A stretch of DNA of 64,000 nucleotides. Origin: Rhodotorula mucilaginosa. Lineage: Eukaryota > Basidiomycota > Microbotryomycetes > Sporidiobolales > Sporidiobolaceae. Below the pieces are notes generated by a model. The model saw only the letters and a list, made by a program, of their open reading frames with translations. It was not told the origin of the DNA and did no database searches. The position numbers and the translations under genes were made by a program. The DNA is taken from assembly GCA_034406715.1 (NCBI GenBank), contig CP137873.1:434001-498000 (forward strand). The letters are read 5' to 3'. Shown piece after piece: positions 1-10,071 of this stretch. The first letter of the stretch is position 1; every line of letters starts with the position of its first letter.

Positions 1-1695
1 TCTTGCCCACCACAAAAGATCATTCCTGTTGACCGAAAGAGCGCGAATCGCATCCACAGCTCGCGGTTGCTTGGCGATGGGCAAGTCATGATCGACGTCA
101 AAGGGTACCGTCGTACGAATCCCGCTCTCGATTCCTGGTCGTGCGCCGATTTCTGCAACCTCTTGACCCGACTGATCACACGACTGACTGATTCCACGGC
201 TCTCTTCTCGGTATGAGAATGCAGAGAGGACTCGGGTCAAGTAGATCGCCATGCCGAGTGGGCCAGCAGCTCAGCTCGGAGTACCCAACCCTGTCAGGGT
301 CCCGTCGCCGCGAATCAGCTCCACCTCTTGCCGCCCGCATTACACGGCTTCTCGTTCCGAGCCAAGGTGCGTTGCCGCGCCAGTGCCGATGAAGAGAGAC
401 GGAAGGGTCGATCACGCCTGACCATAGATTTCTTCCCTGCACAGCGGTGGGGCGAGTTCCTCATCTCGCGACTCGCCCCGATCCAGTGGACCAGCGAGAG
501 CTTCTCGCACCTCGTCATTCCGGACGCGTATCGCCGGATCGTCAAGGCGCTCGTCACGGTCCACTCTGGCCGGTTGAAAGACCAGCTCATGATTGACGTC
601 GTCGCTGGCAAGGGGAACGGTCTCGTCATGTGTTTTCACGGCTCTCCAGGGACTGGGAAAGTAAGTCAAGAAGCCGCTCGATGCGCCTGCTTGTACTGCT
701 CTCCTATCGTCGGCGCTGAAGCGCCCGGCATCTTGAAGACTCTCACGGCGGAAGCGATCGCGGAGCATCTGCGCAGACCGCTCTACGTCGTCAGCGCCGG
801 AGAACTCGGCATCCTCCCGCAAGTGCTCGAAAACCAATTGCGAGATATCCTGGCGGTGAGTCGGTCCCCGTGGTCAGAAAATCAACGCGCTCGAATACTG
901 ATCGTGCTCTTGCGTGCCGCGCGTCGCAGCTAGCGACCGAGTGGAATGCAGTTCTGCTCATTGACGAGGTGCGGATTGCGCTTTTCTGGGAACTGACGCT
1001 CTGTGGACAAACGCTGACGCTGATGCTGTACATATGCAGGCAGACATCTTTCTCCAAAAGCGAAATGCCAGCCACCTCGAGCGGAACGCGCTCGTCGGCG
1101 TATTCCTGAGACGTGAGTTTCCGCACAGACCGAGTTCCACTCGGTGTGAGCATGGCCAAGCTGACTCAATGTGCTTTAACGCGTCCACAGAGCTGGAATA
1201 CTTCTCCGGAGTCTTGCTCCTGACGACCAACAGTATCAAGAGGTGCGGATGTCGGTTCATGGAAAAGACTCGACAAGGACAAGCTTTTACTCATCGAGCC
1301 GAGCCCTCGCAGCTTTGACGACGCTTTCCTGAGTCGATTTGCCGTTGTCCTTCACTTTGACAAGCTCGATACGACTTCCAGGCGTACGCTCTGGTCACGC
1401 GTAGGTTGATCTCTGCCTGTCTCGCAATCTTCGCACGAGCTCGTTCTCATCCACTTGATTCTCGCAGTTCCTCGAACGCGCCACTGGTGATGACGTCGCC
1501 GGTCGCTTCGACGTTGACCGCCTCGCGAACTGCGAGCTGAACGGACGTGAGATCAAGCACGCGGTGCAAACGGCCCAGGCGGTCGCACTTGTGGAAGGCG
1601 AGATTCTCTCCATGAAGCACCTCGAGGAGGTGCTCAGCGTTGCCCGATCTGGTGCGGCTGTAGGATTACTCGCAGCTACAGACATGGGCAGATGA
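1..1695 (+). CDS. AAA+ ATPase, fungal DUF7025/AAA type (5' end outside window)
   Basis: The start lies upstream of the window. The first bases already read in frame as GDGQVMIDVKGYRRTNP, which resembles the end of the N-terminal domain (DUF7025-like) of large fungal AAA proteins. Splicing about eight short introns (for example GTATGAG at 211 and GTAAGT at 661) gives the AAA core in order: linker with RWGEFLISRLAPI, Walker A GSPGTGK (about 643-660), Walker B AVLLIDEADIF split by an intron near 969-1039, sensor 1 LLLTTNSI (about 1215), arginine-finger region DAFLSRF (about 1320), then the lid. The protein ends LLAATDMGR at the TGA 1693-1695. All ATPase motifs look intact, so it is probably an active ATPase. 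The substrate and cellular role of this family are not established and nothing here reveals them. Family call is sure; exon junctions are by eye. Confidence 0.85.
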
Positions 1696-2029
1696 AATGG
1701 ATACAGCCTCGTCAGTGCTGTGCATCTTCAGGCTTTCCCTCACTTACCGGCGCTTGGCCGCAGTTTTCTTTGATCGGGAGCGAAGCAAGCCAGCGCGCAA
1801 GCTCAGGACGCCCAAGGTACTTCACCAGTTGGTGGCCGAACCACCCTACTCTAGAGTGCTACTGAGATTGCATGTGAGAGTGAGCTTTGGAGTTACGACG
1901 ACGGTTCACCTCGCAAATTGCTCTCTTACGTGTACTCCCATTGCCAGATTGCTGGAAACTTAATAAACGACTGCTTTACTCGTACATTCGCGTACACACC
2001 AGGCTACCGCAGAAACAGGGATACATTGT
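1696..2029. other. Convergent intergenic spacer
   Basis: This is the 334-bp gap between the stops of the AAA ATPase and the MFS transporter. It should contain both 3' ends. I see no RNA gene, repeat or conserved ORF. Confidence 0.6.
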
Positions 2030-4479
2030 TCACGCCAAGTCGGCAACCTTGTCGTCGTGCGCGGAGTCGCCGTCCGCCGTCGTCGCTTGGGCCTTGACTT
2101 CCTCCGTCTTGAGAGGGGCATCGATGATCCAGTTCATGCGGTCCTTGGGGTTCTCGAAGCACGCGCAGCCGATCGCGGCGAGAACCGCGCCAGGCAGGAA
2201 CGCGAACCAGGTGATTTTGTAGCCGTGGGCCTGCGTCGCCTTCATGGCGGCCGAGGCGGCGCCGATGATCTGGCCGTTGATGCCCGGGATGGCGTCGAGT
2301 CCCTGGCCCGACATGAGGAACCCGATGAGCTGTCCAAGGTACTGCGGGTTGAAACCGAGCGGAACCGTCGCTTTGACTGCCGGTCGCGCGAGGGCAGAGA
2401 CAGCGGTCAGCAAACACACTAGGGAGTCTCGGGATCGCTAGAGACTCACTGATGGCAGCCGGAATCTGGTCATTCGTTTTTGAGGCGTAGATGGCCGCGG
2501 CGATGGCGTAGCCGACAACTCCGCCGAGGGTACGGACCGAGATGGTGAGCGCCGAGGCAATCCCTATGAAAAGCGGCGGGGCGCTCAACTGAACCAGAGT
2601 GACGAGGAGAATGAGCGGAGCGGAGAATCCGATTCCGCCGACGGCGTTGCTGTTCGACAAAATACCGGGGATCAGCGTTGGGTTTAGGCGGATGGACCGT
2701 CACGGAGCAACTCACAAGGCAGTCGCCATGTTCTTGTTGGTGCCAGACATAGCGAATCCGATAATGGCCACTTAGGAAGAGAAAGCGCCGGGGTCAGTCG
2801 AGAGAAAGCAGGACGCCAGCGCGAAAAGGAGGACTGACCAGCGAAGCAGATGAAGCCCGCTGTGAGCGGCCCCTTCAAGTCCTTGGTGCGAGTGACATCT
2901 GCGAGTAGCGAGCGGTCAACATATATACTCCGGTATCTAGGCCGGTCGCCGTCGCCTTACAGTAGGACATGATCGGCGCGACGACAAAGATCACGAGGAA
3001 GAACGGCAGCAAGCGCGCGTTCGCGTCCATCGTTCCCGGCATAGCCCACAGTCCGTTCATCTCGGACGACTGCGAGATTGGGGACCGCGTCAGTGAGACC
3101 TCAAGAGCGCAAAGAAGGTCAGGGAGGACGCACGTAGATGTTGTTGATGAGGTAAAACAGCGATCCTTCGACGGCAATGAGGAACATGGAGAGCGGGAAG
3201 TTGCGACCGTTCTGGAAGAGGCGGTGGTCCAGGAAGCCGCGAGTCGTTCCCTTCCATTCTGCAGGACCCACGCGAAGCATGTCAGACCTTGATGAACTCG
3301 GTCGGACGCCCAGCGGAAAACGCACCGTAAAGGAGGCACAGGATCAAGAACGCAAATCCGATCGCAACCGGCACGTACGAGTGCGGGTCGTGCCATCCAA
3401 TCGTCGAGTCGGAACTCCAGGCGAAGCCCATCAGGAGCGGGACGAGGCCGGCGATGAGGAGGAAGTAGCCGATCCAGTCGAGGCTCTTGATCTTGAACCA
3501 GAGACTGCCGTGGCTGACGGTCCGCGGCGGGGGGTGGTAGAAGAACACAAAGCCAAGCAAGCAGATCGCGTCAAAGATGAGGAGAGTCCGGAACACCCAT
3601 CGCCAGCCGTTGACGGGGTCGGCAGCGGTGGCGCGTCCCATTCCGATCAGGGCGATGACGGCGGCGCTCGACGAGACGCTGCGGGACGTGAAAGGGTCAG
3701 ACTCAATCTATAGTGAAGAGGCAATCACCTGACTCACACATTGACAATGGTCTGCGCGTATGCGCGGTAGACGGACGGCAAGACTTCGCTTGCGACGGCA
3801 TACATGATTCCGGAAATGCCGGCCGAAACGCCTGCGAGCGCTTGTCCGGCGATAACACCATTGACGTCGTTGGCGGTCATCGAGACGATGGCCGAGACGC
3901 AGAAGAGCAGCCATGCGAGGATGACCCTGTCAATCGCTCCGGTGTCAGTTGAGTGGCGTCTCGATCGGATGGGATGGGATGCTTCTGCTTACACCCAGCG
4001 GCGGCCGTAGACGTCCGAGACGATAGCCATGATAGGGCCGGTGACAATAGACGGGACACCTTGCTGCAAAGCGGCGGAAGCGAGTCAGGAGGAAGTCTTT
4101 CGAAAAGAGAACGCTTTGGATGCCTCACCGCCTGCACGATCCAGATACGCTGACCACTGGTGCCCCCGATGGCTCCCGTGATGGCATAGGCATTGGCAGC
4201 GGGTGCAATACTGTAATCAGAACCGATGAGAGTCAGTTGAGTGGCGAAGAAGGGAAAAAAGGACCGGAAAACTCACCCGAGGTAAGTGTTTTGCATCTGC
4301 GCGAGCGCGCAGAGGGCAAAGACGATGATGGTCCTCCACGAGATGATCTTCTTCTCGTCCGGATCCTGACCAAACGTGCCCAGTACCGTGATTTGTTCAT
4401 CGTTCTTGTCCACGGCGTAAGAGTCGTGGACCGCGCGGATCTCGGGGTTCTCCAAGTGCTCGATGGTGGGTTTCGACAT
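2030..4479 (-). CDS. MFS transporter, TRI12/siderophore-efflux-like
   Basis: A major facilitator superfamily membrane transporter of roughly 600 residues after splicing several short introns. The start MSKPTIEHLE is the ATG at 4477-4479; the protein ends DDKVADLA with TGA at 2030-2032. After a soluble N-terminus, the hydrophobic segment beginning IISWRTIIVFALCALAQ opens the first helices. Further membrane segments include ALIGMGRATAADP with WRWVFRTLLIFDAICLLGF, WIGYFLLIAGLVPLLMGFAW and VPVAIGFAFLILCLLYGAF. The order of helices and the GWRWVF motif after helix 6 match 14-helix fungal efflux pumps of the trichothecene (TRI12) and siderophore transporter group. The substrate cannot be told; no biosynthetic cluster surrounds it. 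It is divergent from PMP3 across a 1.85-kb spacer. Family call is good; the subfamily is inferred from resemblance only. Confidence 0.85.
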
Positions 4480-6329
4480 CGTGTCGGGTCGGAGGTGTGT
4501 AGACAGCACGGAGATCAAAAGAAAGCAGGGAAGCACGCGACCCTGGACACGATCCGGGACCCCTCGTTCCGGGAGAACTGATTCGCGGAGATCCTCAGCA
4601 GGAGGGCGGCGGAACCGTTGTCTCTTCGGTGGGCGCGGACAGCCTGGGCGGAAGGGAGGAGGCACGCCGAGACCTTGAGCATCAAGCCTTTGGCGCTGCC
4701 GGTGGAACCAGGCGGCAGCAGCGCAAGATGGAACCGGTCAGCTCGCCCGGCTCATGCTAGAGTCAGCCGCTCGATCGCGTGGGGGCCATGTGGTCTCTGC
4801 GCATCAACGGGTAAGCAGGTGGGAGGGTGGGAGATTGAGCGACGGCTGAGGTTGATCGAAGCAAATCTGGAGCGATCCATTATTCCGTCCGGAATGCCGA
4901 CGGCAGCGGTCTGGCCCGGCCCTAGGGTCGAGAAAAGTACATAATCAACTGTAGCTTCATCGAATGGAACAAGACTCGCACCTGCTACATACCGTCCTGT
5001 CTCCATGCTGCGATTCGAGCCTTGTCATGGCTCGTCCGAGAGTGTGTTATCGGACCGGCGCGAATTCGCGTGGATGGCACGCACGGGTTGACAGCGGGAG
5101 CATCATGCTGGAGACGACGAGCAAGGCTGGTCTCGTCTAGTTCTTCCTCTGCTTGTCTGCCTGCTCTTCAAAGGCTCTGGCGCGAGTCTCGTATGGACCT
5201 GGAGTCGGCAGCTGTTCGTGTTGTTGCTGCTAAGCGGGCGGGAAAGCCACCATCGGCGAGGATGTGCGTCCCCCCCCCGGGCTGCTCAACATGTACGTGT
5301 ACTCGCAGCCGAGCCTGGCTGGTTTCACTCGGGTCGAGCAACGCGTTGCCGCTGTGGTCAACTGGAGAAGGCGGCACGGTGGCGGCGGCGGCGGCGGCGG
5401 CGGCGAGCCATCCAAGCTAGACGAGCGTAGTAATGGCGAGAGAGACTGTCCATCTGTAGCTCTCGTTAGGTGCTCTACTTGCCGCAAGCTGGACCGGGAC
5501 TGGGGAGCGTGCTGATGAGCTCCGTTGGGAAGCGATCCGTGCATCGCGCACGCGTGCTCACATATACGCGCCGGACAACTCGACTCGAAGGCTCGTCAAA
5601 CCGTCTGCTCAAAATGTCTTCTTGCTGCAGTCAGAGGACTGGAAACGGCTTAGCGGACCGCGACCTGCCGAACCGGGATCGTGCTGCTATTCGGTCTCCC
5701 TCGCCGAAGGTCCACAATGCGCTGTGCACAGCACCAGAAGGACCGTCCGCTCGATTATAAGTTCTAGTCATAGTCATAGCAAGCTGCTATTCATCTAAGA
5801 AACGGCTGATTGCTCCGACAGGCCTTTCCACCGTCTCCTGCTTACTGTAAGCTGAAGAGACTCCGCCTGCCTCGCCACTTGCTCGTTCGAACCTCCCCGC
5901 CGCATTCCGTCAACAGCGTACGCCGTCTCTCTCCCTGGAGATATCCCCTCGGCCCGTGGTCTCCATGCTGCTGGGACCTTGATGCGGCTCGACTCAGCTG
6001 TGAACATGCCTTGACCTGCCGGCCTTTTTTTTTTTACTTTACTTTTTGGTCCGATTTTGCGTAGGTTTCCGATCTTCCGACGTGGGCAGTTAGGCTGACG
6101 ATACCGTATAGCTCGGCGATTACAAATCCGCAATCGTCGAAGGGCGCTGCGAAGCGGCTGTCACGACCTCCGTTCATCATGTCTCAGGCGCCGAGCATGA
6201 CGCTGCAGCTTGCAGATCCGCTGCCGGCTTGGCTGACTAACCTCTCTTCCCTCCGCTCTCGTCTTTCGCTCTTGTTCTATCCTATCATCTACCAAAGCCT
6301 ACCCCAGCTCGGCTCGAAGGAATCTCGCG
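4480..6329. other. Long divergent intergenic region (MFS / PMP3)
   Basis: At 1.85 kb this is the longest gene-to-gene gap in the window. I see no conserved protein or RNA gene. It holds a run of nine C near 5271-5279, a (GGC)8 tract at 5381-5404 and an 11-T run at 6025-6035. A pyrimidine-rich stretch at about 6240-6300 directly precedes the PMP3 start and is likely its leader or core promoter. Small ORFs here (for example 5230-5544 on the minus strand, with a proline run) come from the GGC repeat and look spurious. Confidence 0.5.
5381..5404. repeat. (GGC)8 microsatellite
   Basis: Eight perfect GGC units in the spacer between the MFS gene and PMP3, outside any supported coding sequence. Confidence 0.9.
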
Positions 6330-6779
6330 ATGGCCTACAGAAAAGAGACGTCCAGCGGCAGCGACATCCTCCTCTACGTTTTAGCCGTCTTCGTCCCGCC
6401 TCTAGCGTTGGCGTTGCGCATGTCGTCTCCGGAGATCACGGGCTGCGACATTATCATCAACGTGAGTGCTACGCTTCCGACGGAATCTGGGGCAAATTGC
6501 ACGAGACGACAAACACAAGCTCACACTGACTTTCCTCTTGGTCCTCTTCGATCGTACCGTTCGATCTGCTCCCCCTCCCACAGGTCCTCTTGTGGATCCT
6601 CGGATGGATTCCGGCTGTGTACGTGTCGCGAGCGAGGGTGGACACGATTCGCCGCTTCAGAAGCTGACGAAAACAAACTCGCGCGCAGGATCCACGCCTG
6701 GTGGAAACTCGGAAAGGCGGAGCGCGCTCGCAACCGCACGGTCGTTTATACCACAGCGCCCGGACCCCCTCGATACTAA
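6330..6779 (+). CDS. PMP3: PMP3-family plasma-membrane proteolipid
   Basis: A small two-helix membrane protein of the Pmp3/stress-induced hydrophobic peptide family, which in yeast influences plasma-membrane potential and salt tolerance. There are three exons: 6330-6461, 6584-6618 and 6689-6779, with introns GTGAGT...CAG and GTACGT...CAG. The spliced protein is 85 residues. Helix 1 is DILLYVLAVFVPPLALAL, followed by the family signature CDIIINVLLWILGWIP with the cysteine and the LGWIPA turn, then VIHAWWKL. Usual members are 50-60 residues. The extra C-terminal tail here (GKAERARNRTVVYTTAPG...) is basic and polar and would be a soluble tail. The exon sum is divisible by three and all junctions keep frame. 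Confidence 0.95.
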   Translation: MAYRKETSSGSDILLYVLAVFVPPLALALRMSSPEITGCDIIINVSATLPTESGANCTRRQTQAHTDFPLGPLRSYRSICSPSHRSSCGSSDGFRLCTCRERGWTRFAASEADENKLARRIHAWWKLGKAERARNRTVVYTTAPGPPRY

Positions 6780-6989
6780 GGCAACATACCCCGCCCAGCG
6801 CGCCCGACGAAACGCCCTACTTTGATTCTCAAATACCCTCCATTCGGACTTAGTAGACACTGCCTGGAACTCCTGAACGCTTTTGTGACTTGAACAACCT
6901 CTCGGAGAAGCAATAGCCTGGGCGGGGGCAGGGGAACAGAAAAGCGATGGTTTGCAGCAGCGAGGGACGACAACGCTGAGCCCGCTCCC

Positions 6990-9934
6990 TCACGTCAAGT
7001 CGAGCATGACTTTCTCGTCATCGTCCTCGAGCACGAGATAATCGACCGTTTTCTTCTTCTTCTTGTCGTCGTGCGCTCCGGCCACATCTCCCTCGGATTC
7101 AGGCAGACCAGCCTCGTCGGCCGTGCGCTTCTTGCCTGTGACTTTGGCCCCCGGCCTCCCTGCTTCCGGATCGACGGCCGCGGCGCCTTGGACCACAGTC
7201 GAGAGGTCTTCTTCGGCATCCGAGTCGGCTTCGGGCTCGGGAGGAGGCGCACGCATCGGGATCGGAGAGGGGATGGCGCTCGAGTCGAACTCGATCCGCT
7301 CGCTGGAAGAAGCGGGCAAGTAACTGCGGGTGCGCCAGGTAGGTTGATTGTTTATTTAGCCTGCGTGCGAGTGCGACTGGAGGCACGTGGGAGAAACGTA
7401 CCTGCCGAGACAGAGCTGCACGGGCCAACGCGGCTCGTCATCATCCGAGATGGTGACAAACTTGCCCACCCCGATCCCGAGTTCCTTGAGCGTCTTGTCG
7501 GCATTGTCCTCGAAGTCTTCCGACTCGAACAACATCCGCGAACCCTCCTGAACCGAAATGATGCCCCCGAACGGGATCGGTTTCCCCTCGCCCTCGCCTC
7601 CAACCAGAGTCTTGACCAATTCTCCGAGAGTGACATCCTCGACGATGCGCACGGGAACGTACACCGCCCTGCAGACTGCGCAGTGCGGGTTCGGCGGCTC
7701 GAGCGGCGAGACGTCAAACACGCGTTCAGAGTTGCGCAAGAGCCAGATCGACCGCGCCGTGTTCCACGAGCCGCGGAGGACGTTGAGCGCTTGGTGGACG
7801 AGCGCGGCGGCGATGATGGCGTTTGTGGTCGCGATCGCGGGGATGATATTGCCAGCATACTCTGTAACCGTCGCCAAATCTCGCATCAGTACCCCCGGTT
7901 CTCCCGGAAAGAGAAGAGCGCCCGGTCGGCGAGAAAGAAGTTTCACGCGGCGAAGAACAGCCCGAACGTACCCTTGACCTGGAACTTGGTCTGACTCTCG
8001 ATGTCAAACGCAGCCGCGCGCAAGTTGGCCGCTCCGACCACAAAGTCGAGCGTGTCTTCGTCGTCCTTGTCGAACGAGAGCGCCTCGCCGTTCGGGTCAA
8101 AGCGCTTCGTGAGGCGGTCGACCCTGTCACCGTGGACGAATGGGTGCGAGTCAGGATCCATGAGGATCAAAAAGTCCTAGTTCGAGAGGGTCGTCGTGGA
8201 CGTACGCATCGACAAAGAGATCGAACGAGTCCTTCAAGCTCAGCTTGCGTTGGTCTTTGATCCGAGCCTGGTCCTTCTCCGTCGTGGCTGCGACCCCGTT
8301 GGCCCCATTGGACGGCTTCGTATCCTTGCTCGCGTCGTCTCCTGCTCGTGCTCCTGCAGTCGAGGTCGAAGCTGCGGCGGCAGCGGAGGAGGACAACGCC
8401 TCCCAGTCGAGGGTGTGAGGCGGTTTCCGGTGCGCCCACATGTCTTCCATCTTGAGCAGGCGAGCGATATCGTCGTGATAGACCTGTCCACGCCGCCCGA
8501 ATCTTGCTCAATATCTCGGCGGCTATCTCTCTTTCTCGGCCAGAGTCTCGACGAACTCATCGGCGATCGACTCACCTTGCGGAAGATGCGCTCTGCGGCG
8601 CCTTTGGCGTTGAGCGTGGCTCGCAACTCGCGGTTCGCGTTCGCTTCCTTCCTCAGCTCCTTGATCTCGTCGACTGCGTGTAAGCGGTAGTGCACCTTCC
8701 ATCAGCTCTGCGCGTTGACCACCGCTCTCGAGTCTGAAATAGGCCTGAGGGGGAACGTACCGTTCTCGCCATTCTTCTCGGCATCGTCGAGTTCCTGCTG
8801 ATCCGCCTCGTCGTCTGCTCCGTAGAGTTGACTGTACGCGCAGGAGATCAGGGACAAACTGCACCAGTCAGAAGCCACTCCAACCCAGCAAAAGGAGGGT
8901 ATATTCTGATCGGGAACGGAACGTGTGACGCGCGACGTACGGGAAGAGGTAAGATTTTGCCCAGGCGATGCAGTGGTGCGCGGTCGACGGAGTGCTCCGG
9001 ATGGTGCAGACTGCGAAAGTTTTCGGAACCGCCTTGCCTGCGGGAACAACAAGCCCAGATTGGGAGAGGGGGGGGGGGGGGGCGGGGCCCTGACAGTTGT
9101 TAGCCTTCTTTTGCAACGCCAATATTCGGGGGGAGAGCACACGAGGCGAGGCGAGGCGTGCTGCAACTTGACGCACCGGTGCAGTCGAAGCATTCGACCA
9201 AGTCGCGCTTGATGGGCTGGGCCTGGCCGGTGTAGCCCGACGTGCCGGATTCGAGGAGGGGGATGTTGGCGGCGAGGCACATCTTGTTGACGTGCCTGCG
9301 AGCGTCTGCGGGCGGGCAAAGAGGATATCAGCGCCCAGGGTTTGGGAGAACATGAGCGTGGAAAAGCGGGTGCGACGGACCGAGGTTGTCGAGGGCGTTG
9401 ATGACAAAGTCGAAATGTTTGAAAAAGTCGACGTTGAACTCGTCGTCCTTGATGTTGCGGTGCAGAGCCGTCATGTTGACGTTGGGGTTGAACTTGAGGG
9501 CCGTCTCGCGGGCGACGACGGCTTTCGGGCGCTTGACGTGCTGCTTCTGGAAGAGGAACTGGCGGTTCAGGTTCGAGAGGTCGATCGTGTCGAGGTCGAG
9601 GACGAGGATCTCTCCGCGGTCGCCGGTGCCGAACCCGCTCATGACTGTCATTGCTACTTGTCAGTCTCGTCGTCGTCGTCGTCGTCGGGTCCCGGCCCAG
9701 GAGGAGTTGGAGTGGCTAACCGAGGTTCTTGATGAGTTCACATCCGATTCCGCCAGCGCTGCGAGGGGTTGGGGGAGGGCAGTCAGGATGGACAGTCGCT
9801 CCCCAGTCTAGCCTAGGCGTGGAGCTGACTTGCCCTACGACGAGGAGTTTGGCGTCTGCGACCTTGTTGAACAAGTCGGTGCCGAGGAGAGCGCGCGAGT
9901 GAGCGTAGCGGCGGTCGGTCAGATGCGACGCCAT
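6990..9934 (-). CDS. UBA2: SUMO-activating enzyme subunit Uba2 (E1 catalytic subunit)
   Basis: Catalytic half of the heterodimeric SUMO E1 (with Aos1), which adenylates SUMO and carries it as a thioester; it acts mainly in the nucleus. The ATG is at 9932-9934 ([13 protein letters not shown]) and the TGA at 6990-6992. The N-terminal adenylation fold shows [12 protein letters not shown] and then [16 protein letters not shown]. The catalytic cysteine is in [19 protein letters not shown], closely matching the conserved CTIRNTPSEPIHCI block of other Uba2 proteins. A ubiquitin-like fold region ([28 protein letters not shown]) follows, then an acidic tail with a KKKKK nuclear-localisation-like cluster and the end [16 protein letters not shown]. 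There are several introns, one with a 15-G run and one with a CGT repeat. It is head to head with ULA1, 137 bp between the two ATGs. Confidence 0.95.
9068..9082. repeat. 15-G homopolymer in a UBA2 intron
   Basis: A run of 15 G on the plus strand (C in the transcript) inside an intron of UBA2. Such runs are prone to length polymorphism and sequencing error; here it does not affect coding frame. Confidence 0.85.
9668..9687. repeat. CGT-repeat tract in a UBA2 intron
   Basis: Nearly seven CGT units between two UBA2 coding blocks, inside the intron next to the exon that begins with [10 protein letters not shown]. Confidence 0.75.
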
Positions 9935-10071
9935 CCCGCGTCTGTCTAGCGCAAGCACCCTCTCAGAAGGTCAGCACGAGTCTGTCGATGCGGGAGGAGG
10001 ACGAGACGAACCTCGACTTCTCTCTCTTTCGCCTCTTGCGGTTCAACGAGCTGACGCCGGAGTGAGCGACG
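9935..10071. promoter_or_regulatory. Bidirectional promoter between UBA2 and ULA1
   Basis: Only 137 bp separate the two start codons, so both 5' leaders and promoters must be packed here. I see no clear TATA box. The pair encodes E1 subunits of two ubiquitin-like pathways (SUMO and NEDD8), which makes shared regulation plausible; that is inference. Confidence 0.6.

Noticed and set aside
5230-5544. Proline-run ORF on the minus strand
   Set aside because: The proline run is simply the (GGC)8 microsatellite read in reverse; nothing else in it is protein-like.
5550-5556. Isolated ACGCGT in the MFS/PMP3 spacer, and similar single 6-mers at about 32308 and within coding sequence
   Set aside because: The bare 6-mer is expected many times in a window of this GC content; without the extended palindrome and promoter position it is not evidence of MBF control.
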